The notes under the pieces were generated by a model. It did no database searches. It had not been told where the DNA came from and saw only the letters and a list, made by a program, of their open reading frames with translations. A stretch of 64,000 bases of DNA, from assembly GCA_947502975.1 (NCBI GenBank), contig CANNBV010000002.1, positions 310,001 through 374,000 of the forward strand, in the 5' to 3' direction. The translations under genes were made by a program, and so were the position numbers. Of this stretch, positions 18,950 to 25,953 are shown piece after piece. Positions within the stretch are counted from its first letter, which is position 1. Each line of letters opens with the position of its first letter. The DNA is from an uncultured Flavobacteriaceae bacterium (GTDB lineage Bacteria; Bacteroidota; Bacteroidia; Flavobacteriales; Flavobacteriaceae).

Positions 18950-20043
18950 TGAGCACTAAAATTTCAAGTGTAAGAACACGCTTATTTACAGTGCCTTTAC
19001 CAGAGGTGATGTCTGATGCTAAACATGGAGACCACTACCATTTTGAATTAGTCACAGTAACCATAACCCTTGAGGATGGTAGCGAGGGTACTGGTTACAC
19101 ATACACAGGTGGAAAAGGTGGTTTCTCAATTAAAGCAATGGTTGAACACGATTTTACTGATGTTTTAATAGGTAGAGATGGTACTGATATTGAAGGTGTT
19201 TATGATTTCTTAGAGTGGCATATTCATTATGTTGGAAGAGGAGGAATAGCTTCTTTTGCTATTTCAGCGGTCGATATTGCACTTTGGGATATCCGTTGTA
19301 AAAAAGCAGGTCAACCACTTTGGAAAATGACCGGCGGACACGGTAATACATGTAAAGCCTATTGTGGAGGTATCGATTTAATGTATCCAATAGAAAAACT
19401 ATTGGGTAACATGAAGAGGTATTTAGATAGTGGTTTCAATGCGGTGAAAATCAAAATTGGTCGTGAAAATTTACAAGAAGATTTAGATAGAATAAAAGCA
19501 GTAAGAGAATATGTTGGTCCAGACGTTACCTTTATGGTAGATGCCAATTATTCTATGACAGTGGAAAAAGCTATCAAAGCTATTGAAGGGTTTAAGCAAT
19601 ATGACATTACTTGGTTTGAAGAACCAATAATACCTGATAATTATAAAGGCTTTGCAGAAATAGTAGATGCTACAGGCTTTCCATTAGCTATGGGTGAGAA
19701 CTTGCACACTATTCATGAGTTTGAATATGCATTCGATCAAGCAAAATTATCATTTGTACAACCTGATGCTTCAAATTGTGGAGGCATAACAGGTTGGTTA
19801 GCAGCAGCAAGATTAGCTCATAAATATAGTATTCCTGCTTGTTCTCATGGTATGCAAGAACTACATGTAAGTTTAGTGTCTTCACAACCTAATTCTGGTT
19901 GGTTAGAAGTACACAGTTTTCCAATTGATGAATATACCACAAGGCCTTTAGTAGTTGAGAATTATAGAGCGGTAGCGCCAGATTATCCAGGTATTGGAGT
20001 TGTATTTAATTGGGAGAAATTAGCACTTTATGAGGAAAAATAA
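18949..20043 (+). CDS. Probable 3,6-anhydro-L-galactonate cycloisomerase (enolase superfamily)
   Basis: A 364-residue member of the mandelate racemase/enolase superfamily. The catalytic layout is visible: K167-I-K169 (FNAVKIKIG), metal ligands D198 (MVDANYSM), E224 (WFEEPI) and E250 (MGENLH), D273 (QPDASNCGG) and H300 ([10 protein letters not shown]). Its length and position after the AHG dehydrogenase match the known cycloisomerase, which opens the anhydro ring to give 2-keto-3-deoxy-L-galactonate. The start ATG overlaps the ALDH stop by one base. No kinase or aldolase for the product lies in the window. A different sugar-acid dehydratase activity is possible but less likely here. Confidence 0.88.
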   Translation: MSTKISSVRTRLFTVPLPEVMSDAKHGDHYHFELVTVTITLEDGSEGTGYTYTGGKGGFSIKAMVEHDFTDVLIGRDGTDIEGVYDFLEWHIHYVGRGGIASFAISAVDIALWDIRCKKAGQPLWKMTGGHGNTCKAYCGGIDLMYPIEKLLGNMKRYLDSGFNAVKIKIGRENLQEDLDRIKAVREYVGPDVTFMVDANYSMTVEKAIKAIEGFKQYDITWFEEPIIPDNYKGFAEIVDATGFPLAMGENLHTIHEFEYAFDQAKLSFVQPDASNCGGITGWLAAARLAHKYSIPACSHGMQELHVSLVSSQPNSGWLEVHSFPIDEYTTRPLVVENYRAVAPDYPGIGVVFNWEKLALYEEK

Positions 20044-20064
20044 TTCAACTAAAAAGACATTAAA

Positions 20065-21111
20065 ATGAATATGGCAATTTCGAATTTTGGTTCATTAGCA
20101 GGAGAAAGTGTAAAAGAATATACCTTAAAAAACAATAATGGTGTTGAAGTGAAAATCACAAATTATGGTGCTACAATAACAACTATTATGGTGCCAGATA
20201 GTAAAGGCAATATAGAGAACATAGCTTGTGGTTTTGATACATTGGATGGTTATTTCTCAAAGGATTATGTAGACAATGCTCCATATTTTGGAAGTACTGT
20301 TGGTCGCTATTGTTCACAAATAAAAGATGCGAAATTTTCTTTAAATGGAAAACAATATCAATTGGTAAAAAATTGTGGCCCAAATAATTTACACGGTGGT
20401 GCAATTGGATTTGATAAGAGGGTTTGGAATGCAGAACCTTTTGAAAATAATAGAGGTTCTGGAGTAAAGATGGCGTTAAAAAGTAAAGATTTAGAAGAAG
20501 GATTCCCAGGAAATGTTAATGTGGAAGTAATGTTTACTTTGACAGATAATAACGAATTAAACATTGAATATTTAGCAACCCCAGATGCTGATACTCCATT
20601 ATCATTAACTAATCATACGTATTTCAACTTAAATGCATTCCATTCTAATGTTGAATGTCATTTAGCTCAAGTGCATGCAGATAAAAAACTAGCTTGTGAT
20701 GATACTGGTGCTGCAACTGGAGAAATTGTAAATATTGAAGGAGCTGCCGATGACATGCGTCTGCCTAAACGAATAGGAGATGCTCATGAAGGTATGGGAG
20801 ATGGTTTCGAAAATTTCTATGTTTTAAATAATGAAAAAGGGAATTTTATAGAAGCAGCTAAAATTAATTGTCCAGATTCTGGTAGAACTTTAACTGTTTC
20901 CACTACGGAACCATCAATGTTATTATACACTGGAAAATATACCTCTGATGCTCTGAAGCGTGAAAATGGTGAGCAGTACGGCAAGTATAGAGGGTTTTGT
21001 TGCGAAACGCATCGTTACCCAAACGGACCGAATATTGAAAATTCACCAAAGTCCATAACCAAGGCGGGTGAAACATTTAAAAGTACCACCCAGTTTAAGT
21101 TTAACTGGTAA
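20065..21111 (+). CDS. galM: Aldose 1-epimerase (mutarotase)
   Basis: The 348-residue cytoplasmic protein shows the GalM catalytic residues: His in NLHGGAIGFDKRVW, His in LTNHTYFNLNAFHS and Glu in CCETHRYPNGPN near the C-terminus. It has no signal peptide. Within the AHG operon (21 bases after the cycloisomerase, 29 before the permease) it probably interconverts anomers of galactose or L-galactose released from agar oligosaccharides. Family assignment is firm; the sugar is inferred. Confidence 0.93.
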   Translation: MNMAISNFGSLAGESVKEYTLKNNNGVEVKITNYGATITTIMVPDSKGNIENIACGFDTLDGYFSKDYVDNAPYFGSTVGRYCSQIKDAKFSLNGKQYQLVKNCGPNNLHGGAIGFDKRVWNAEPFENNRGSGVKMALKSKDLEEGFPGNVNVEVMFTLTDNNELNIEYLATPDADTPLSLTNHTYFNLNAFHSNVECHLAQVHADKKLACDDTGAATGEIVNIEGAADDMRLPKRIGDAHEGMGDGFENFYVLNNEKGNFIEAAKINCPDSGRTLTVSTTEPSMLLYTGKYTSDALKRENGEQYGKYRGFCCETHRYPNGPNIENSPKSITKAGETFKSTTQFKFNW

Positions 21112-21140
21112 TATTGAATTCTAACTAATACTAAATAATT

Positions 21141-22154
21141 ATGATTGAAGGCGTTTTATTGGCAATTTTTGCTGGATTAATGCTGGGGCTTTATGCACTA
21201 CCAGAGAAATTTACTAAGGATTTTAAATACGAAAATACTTGGAGTTTGTTTTTTTTGTTAACCATGTTTGTGGTGCCTATTATAACATCTGTAGCATTAA
21301 TTAATGGATTCAGTGATATTTTTGGAAATATGCCAACAGATATTTGGATAAAAATGGGACTAACAAGTTTTCTTTGGGGAATTGGTGTGATGATGTGGGG
21401 AAAAGCTATCAATCATATTGGCTTATCACTAGGCTTTTCATTATTTATTGGAACCATAATTCTAGTAGGTTCATTATTGCCATATTTAGAAGAAGACTTA
21501 CCTGAAAGCAACGTGTTTACTACCATTTTGATTGGTTTAGTGATTGTTCTAATAGGTGTATTTGCCAATGGAAAAGCGGGGCTTATAAGAGAAAAGGACG
21601 AAGAAGCATCTGGCGATACCAAAGAGGGTAAAGGCTCAATGGTAACAGGTATATTAATTGCTGTTATTGGCGGTTTATTAGCTACAGGTTTTAGTTATGC
21701 TAACGCTGCTGGAAGACCCTATTTGCATGAAGCTTCGCAGGCTGCTGGAAACCCTGAATGGGTAACAGCTGTAGCGGTTATGTTTCCTATTTTTATAAGC
21801 GGCGGTATTGTAATGACAGCCTATTTCTTATGGCAACTATCACAAAATAAAGCTTGGGGAGATTTCAAAACACCTGCATTTGGAAAAAATGTCCTTTTAA
21901 TATTAATCATGGCTGTTTTTCATTATGCAGCTTCTGCATTATTTGCATATGCAGCCTATAAACTGGGCGAAAGTGGAAACACAGTTGGATATGCAATTTT
22001 TAATACGTCATGTGTAGTTACAGCTATTGTAAGCGGTATTATCACTCAAGAATGGGTTAAGGCTTCAGACAAAGCTAAAAAGTTTTTGTATTTCGGCTTA
22101 ACCTGTATGGTTTTAGGCATACTCATAGTTGCTTACAGTAATAGCCTCAAATAA
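21141..22154 (+). CDS. RhaT-family sugar-proton symporter
   Basis: This 337-residue integral membrane protein has about ten helices and matches the L-rhamnose/proton symporter RhaT pattern from its first segment (LLAIFAGLMLGLYALPEKFT) through VMMWGKAINHIGLSLGFSLF to the C-terminal helix. A hydrophilic loop near residues 150-170 is charged. L-rhamnose enzymes are absent from the operon, whereas AHG enzymes and GH117 flank it, so L-AHG or L-galactose is a more plausible cargo. That substrate is an inference. Confidence 0.88.
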   Translation: MIEGVLLAIFAGLMLGLYALPEKFTKDFKYENTWSLFFLLTMFVVPIITSVALINGFSDIFGNMPTDIWIKMGLTSFLWGIGVMMWGKAINHIGLSLGFSLFIGTIILVGSLLPYLEEDLPESNVFTTILIGLVIVLIGVFANGKAGLIREKDEEASGDTKEGKGSMVTGILIAVIGGLLATGFSYANAAGRPYLHEASQAAGNPEWVTAVAVMFPIFISGGIVMTAYFLWQLSQNKAWGDFKTPAFGKNVLLILIMAVFHYAASALFAYAAYKLGESGNTVGYAIFNTSCVVTAIVSGIITQEWVKASDKAKKFLYFGLTCMVLGILIVAYSNSLK

Positions 22155-22177
22155 AATAATTATTAACAACTAAAAAT

Positions 22178-23434
22178 ATGTCAAAAAAAAACCAATTTTT
22201 AATTCTATGTATTTGTTTTACATTATTTTCATGCAATAGCAACGTAGAATCTGATCATAAAAAGCAAGAAGATAAAGTGGAAATAACTGATGAAAAACTA
22301 GATCGTTTCGGTATAACAAATAAAGAATATTTAAGTGCCGCTTCCAAAAGAGCATTACAATGGGATTATGTTGAAAACGACTGGTACCGTGTATTCAATC
22401 CTATGAAACCTCTTAAAGGTGATCTGGCGTATGAAGAAGGAGTAGTAAGGCGTGATCCTTCAGCAGTTATTAAAGAGAATGGGAAATATTATGTTTGGTA
22501 TTCAAGAAGTACTGGAAAAACTGATGGTTTTGGAGGAGATGTAGAAAATGAAAAGGTATTTCCTTGGGACAGATGTGATATTTGGTTTGCGACATCAGAG
22601 GATGGTTGGACATGGAAAGAAGAAGGTTTGGCAGTTTCTAGAGGGAAGAAAGGTGCCTATGATGACCGATCTGTATTTACGGTTGAAATTATGAAGCATG
22701 ATAATATGTATTATTTATGCTATCAAGCGATTAAATCACCTTATGATGTAAGAACTAAGAACGTAGTTGGGTTGGCATGGTCTAATTCTCCAAATGGACC
22801 TTGGACGAAAAGTGAAAAACCTATTTTAGAACCTGCAGATAATGGTATTTGGAAAGGTGAAGAACAAAACAGGTTTTTAGTGGAGAAAAAAGGTGATTTT
22901 GATTCTCACAAAGTTCATGACCCTTGTATTATTCCATTCGAAGGGAAATTCTATTTGTATTACAAAGGCGAACAAATGGGTGAAGAGATTTTATTTGGTG
23001 GTCGTCAAATTCGCCATGGTGTAGCCGTTTCTGATAATCCCAAAGGCCCTTACGTAAAGTCAAAATATAATCCGATTTCAAATTCGGGTCATGAGGTTGT
23101 AGTATGGAAAACTCAAGGAGGAATTGCATCTTTGATTACAACCGATGGTCCGGAACGTAACACATTCCAATGGTCTCCTGATGGTATTAATTTTGAGATT
23201 CGAGGCGCTGTTAAAGGGGCAAATATGCCACATGCTATAGGACTGAATAGAACATCTGGTGCTCCAGATGATAACCCAACGCAAATTTTTGATTGGGGAT
23301 TATCCCATATCTACAATAGTTGGCATTATCAAAGCATTATGCGTTTTGATTCTTATAGAAAGACATCACACGTAGCAAAAGGTGCAAAAGCCGTTACAGG
23401 TGAGAAAAAGAAAGAGACTCAAAAAGATAACTAG
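22178..23434 (+). CDS. GH117 alpha-1,3-L-(3,6-anhydro)galactosidase (neoagarobiose hydrolase), AhgA type
   Basis: A 418-residue lipoprotein (CFTLFSCNSN) closely matching the characterised Zobellia AhgA pattern. The N-terminal dimer-swap motif SxAxxR is present (SAASKR, residues 53-58). The five-bladed propeller carries D93 (VVRRDPSAVI), D248 (KVHDPCIIPF) and H305 (SNSGHEVVVW), corresponding to the base Asp, second Asp and unusual acid His of that family. It releases 3,6-anhydro-L-galactose from the non-reducing end of neoagarooligosaccharides, feeding the upstream dehydrogenase and cycloisomerase. It is the last gene of the operon, before a strong terminator. Confidence 0.94.
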   Translation: MSKKNQFLILCICFTLFSCNSNVESDHKKQEDKVEITDEKLDRFGITNKEYLSAASKRALQWDYVENDWYRVFNPMKPLKGDLAYEEGVVRRDPSAVIKENGKYYVWYSRSTGKTDGFGGDVENEKVFPWDRCDIWFATSEDGWTWKEEGLAVSRGKKGAYDDRSVFTVEIMKHDNMYYLCYQAIKSPYDVRTKNVVGLAWSNSPNGPWTKSEKPILEPADNGIWKGEEQNRFLVEKKGDFDSHKVHDPCIIPFEGKFYLYYKGEQMGEEILFGGRQIRHGVAVSDNPKGPYVKSKYNPISNSGHEVVVWKTQGGIASLITTDGPERNTFQWSPDGINFEIRGAVKGANMPHAIGLNRTSGAPDDNPTQIFDWGLSHIYNSWHYQSIMRFDSYRKTSHVAKGAKAVTGEKKKETQKDN

Positions 23435-23464
23435 TAAACTAAACTCAAACATTTATATGTTTTT

Positions 23465-23495
23465 AAAAGGCTGACCGACATAGGTTGGCCTTTTT
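23465..23495. terminator. Bidirectional terminator between the AHG operon and the kelch gene
   Basis: A 12-bp stem, AAAAGGCTGACC (23465-23476) with GGTTGGCCTTTT (23483-23494), includes two G-T wobbles and a 6-base loop. T-runs occur on both sides. It overlaps the kelch stop codon and ends both convergent transcripts. Confidence 0.85.
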
Positions 23496-24801
23496 ATTTG
23501 GTAACAATTTTGATGTTTGATGTAGCATTTCCATTGTAGGTGATTTGCAATTCTGCGATATCAGATTTGATGTTGTTAACACCTTCCAGTTCTATTTCAA
23601 AAGTATCTTCAGTTTTAAGAAGACACAAATTGTAGTTTGAATTAACTTTAAAGTTGTTTTTATCTTTTCCTATTAGTTTGATTGATTCAATAAAACTTCC
23701 AGTATTGCCTTTTTTATTACGAATTTTAATAGTCTTTTTTGAATTATTTGGTATACAAACTTTCGCAGGTGTTGCTAATACAGAAGCTGTTAATTTCTCT
23801 CCTTCAGGTGTGTCAGAATTGTATACTTCCATATGATGTTGACGACCACCACCTCTAACAGGAGATCCGCCAGCAACATAAATGCCATTTCCACAAACTA
23901 TAGCTTGGGTACCATGTCTTGGATAATGCATTTCAGTTTTTTTAACCCATTTACGTGTTTCTAAATTATAAGCTTCCACAAGTTTGTAGGCTGGTCCTTT
24001 TTGTTCACCTTCGCCACCCATAACAAATAACTCGTTATTGAATAGAGCTACAGCAGGAGCTGCTCTGGGAGTTGGTAATGGGGTTTCTAAATTTGTCCAC
24101 GTGTTGGTGTTAAAATTAAAAACATCTACAGGAGCAATTAATGGTTTAAAAACACCATTTTCGCCTCCAGATTGTCTTCCTCCTAGTGCATATAATTTAT
24201 CATTGGCTATAGCGGCACTAAAATGATCTCTTGCATTTGGAGCATCCTCTAAAACAGTCCATGTATTAAGCTTTGGATCATATACATCAAACCAATTTAC
24301 AAAACCACCATTATGTCCTATTGTATTTCCTCCAATTAAATAAAATTTGTCATTATATATTGCTAGACCAGCACCTCCACGTCTTCTGTTTTTAGGGATT
24401 TCGGGACCTTTAATCCAAGTTTTTGTTGGTGGAAAGTATAGCCAAATATTATCCGCTGGAATTTCTTTTGGAAAATTATTTGTTTTAAAACTACCAATAA
24501 CCCAAACAAATCCCTCATAAAAAGTAGCTTGAAAATGGTTAAATTCTTTTGGTGCACTTCCCCCAATACTCCAAGTATCAGATTTAAAGTCATAAATGTC
24601 TAACTGTTGGGCACTTTCTCTACCACCAAACATAATAAATTTATCTCCAGCTTGCACGAAAGAGCATTCATGACGGGCTACATAGTTTTCGTTTTCATTT
24701 TTGTCAATCCATCTATCTTCTTGTGAATAAGAGGTTGTTTGAAATATAAAAGGAGATATAATAAAAAGTACTTTCAATTTTTTAATTACTTGATAAACCA
24801 T
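23494..24801 (-). CDS. Secreted kelch-repeat beta-propeller protein
   Basis: A 435-residue protein with a signal peptide (cleavage near TTSYSQ) followed by about six kelch repeats (residues 35-320), each with the Gly-Gly and Tyr...Trp signature (FIMFGGRESAQQLDIYDF; FYLIGGNTIG; LYALGGRQSG; LFVMGGEGEQ; IYVAGGSPVRG). The last 110 residues form a beta-rich Ig/abnormal-spindle-like domain (VCIPNNSKKTIKIRN). No catalytic centre can be named; kelch propellers include galactose oxidases and sialate epimerases, so a sugar-binding or sugar-modifying role is possible. It is divergent from the gene at 24929 across a perfect palindrome, so they are probably co-regulated. Confidence 0.85.
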   Translation of the reverse strand: MVYQVIKKLKVLFIISPFIFQTTSYSQEDRWIDKNENENYVARHECSFVQAGDKFIMFGGRESAQQLDIYDFKSDTWSIGGSAPKEFNHFQATFYEGFVWVIGSFKTNNFPKEIPADNIWLYFPPTKTWIKGPEIPKNRRRGGAGLAIYNDKFYLIGGNTIGHNGGFVNWFDVYDPKLNTWTVLEDAPNARDHFSAAIANDKLYALGGRQSGGENGVFKPLIAPVDVFNFNTNTWTNLETPLPTPRAAPAVALFNNELFVMGGEGEQKGPAYKLVEAYNLETRKWVKKTEMHYPRHGTQAIVCGNGIYVAGGSPVRGGGRQHHMEVYNSDTPEGEKLTASVLATPAKVCIPNNSKKTIKIRNKKGNTGSFIESIKLIGKDKNNFKVNSNYNLCLLKTEDTFEIELEGVNNIKSDIAELQITYNGNATSNIKIVTK

Positions 24802-24850
24802 ATTTTTATAGATAATTTTGTCTGTAAGCTATTGTTTTGCAAAATACTAA

Positions 24851-24886
24851 ATGTTTTTGTATTTTGTATACAAAATACAAAAACAT
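24851..24886. promoter_or_regulatory. Perfect 36-bp palindrome, operator of the divergent kelch/24929 pair
   Basis: Every base from 24851 to 24886 pairs with its mirror; the core is TTTTGTATACAAAA. It lies 50 bases upstream of the kelch ATG and 43 upstream of the 24929 ATG, just ahead of a -7 box (TATATTTG, 24892-24899). This suits a dimeric, GntR-like regulator controlling both genes. No GntR gene is in the window. Confidence 0.8.
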
Positions 24887-24891
24887 CATTA

Positions 24892-24899
24892 TATTTGTT
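24892..24899 (+). promoter_or_regulatory. Putative -7 box for the gene at 24929
   Basis: TATATTTG fits TAnnTTTG and lies 30 bases before the chosen ATG. It also argues against the earlier in-frame ATG at 24851, which would be upstream of the transcription start. Confidence 0.5.
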
Positions 24900-24928
24900 T
24901 TCTAAATAAATTAATAATATTTGTTGAT

Positions 24929-25798
24929 ATGCTAAAATTAATTGTATTTCCTTTCATTTTACTTTCCTTTTTTTCTTGTAAGACCAATGCTCAATCATGG
25001 GTTTACAATAATAATAGAATTGCAGTAAGTTTTGATGGCAATAGTGAACCTGATAATGACTATAAGTGGCCAACAGGCGACCCAGATGATTGGGGTGCTG
25101 CGGCAGCTTCTTTCGCAATAATGGCTAAATTAAAATTACAAACTAAACTTGTTCATTGTTCCTATAATAATTTTATAGATGCGCCAGCAGGTCCAGATAA
25201 TGAAAATCAATTAAAGATAAGTTGTGAAGGTGCTGCAAAAAGGTGGGGTTTTAACGAAGATGTGATATATGACGTTACCACTCAGAAAAATGAGGCTGTA
25301 TTTAATTTAGCATCAGAAATAGGAAAATCTACAAAAGAAGACCCTTTGTATTTTATGCATGCAGGATTATCCGAATTTTTGTATCAAGTTGTTGAAGAGG
25401 TTATTAAACAGGGTAAAATTGAGTCTTTAAATCATGTATATCTTTTGTCACATAGTGGCTTCAACGAGAATGAAAAAAGAAGGGATTTTCATCATACGTG
25501 GAAGGATGTTCAACAAATAGCTGATAATCGAATTAAATACAAGAAGATAAAAGATCAGAATAATAAAACAGTTCCAAATGACTTATGGCACTCAGGAAAG
25601 GATTTTTCAGTTTGGTATTGGATGAGAGATCATCAGGATGAAACTATTCAATGGATGTATACCAGACTTCAGGCGCATTCAGGTGGAGATGCTGACATTT
25701 CAGATTGTGGTATGTTTTATTATTTGTTAGTCGGTGATGATAATGGAAATCCAGAAAAGTTTAAAAATTTTATTGGCAATGGTATTGACATAAATTAG
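24929..25798 (+). CDS. Secreted protein of unknown function with nucleoside-hydrolase-like Asp motif
   Basis: A 289-residue protein. The start at 24929 is chosen over an upstream in-frame ATG (24851) because it gives a clean signal peptide (LIVFPFILLSFFSCKTNAQ), follows the -7 box and leaves the palindrome non-coding. I do not recognise the family firmly. Residues 31-55 (IAVSFDGNSE ... GDPDDWGAAAA) resemble the N-terminal beta-strand and Asp cluster of nucleoside hydrolases and DUF1593-type proteins (DxDPDD, then a helix). Other conserved-looking blocks are LYFMHAGLSEFLYQVVEE and VYLLSHSGFNENE, a ribose-hydrolase-like arrangement. It may be a periplasmic hydrolase acting on a glycoside. Function is not assigned. 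Confidence 0.7.
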   Translation: MLKLIVFPFILLSFFSCKTNAQSWVYNNNRIAVSFDGNSEPDNDYKWPTGDPDDWGAAAASFAIMAKLKLQTKLVHCSYNNFIDAPAGPDNENQLKISCEGAAKRWGFNEDVIYDVTTQKNEAVFNLASEIGKSTKEDPLYFMHAGLSEFLYQVVEEVIKQGKIESLNHVYLLSHSGFNENEKRRDFHHTWKDVQQIADNRIKYKKIKDQNNKTVPNDLWHSGKDFSVWYWMRDHQDETIQWMYTRLQAHSGGDADISDCGMFYYLLVGDDNGNPEKFKNFIGNGIDIN

Positions 25799-25953
25799 AT
25801 TTACTGTTTAGTTTAGTACCAATTGGGCACGTTGATTCCCAGAAAATGCACTGTAATGACCAATTTCGTGCCTAGCTGTTTTTTAATTTCGTAAATAAAT
25901 AAGAAATCTATACTCCTTACAATCATAAAAAATATAAAAGCCAACTTTTAATA

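Noticed and set aside
24851-24928. Upstream in-frame ATG of the 24929 gene
   Set aside because: It would start inside the perfect palindrome, before the -7 box, and would hide the signal peptide.
25799-25953. GGCACG / CGTGCC pairing in the spacer before the DUF5060 gene
   Set aside because: Six-base arms about 40 bases apart are expected by chance.
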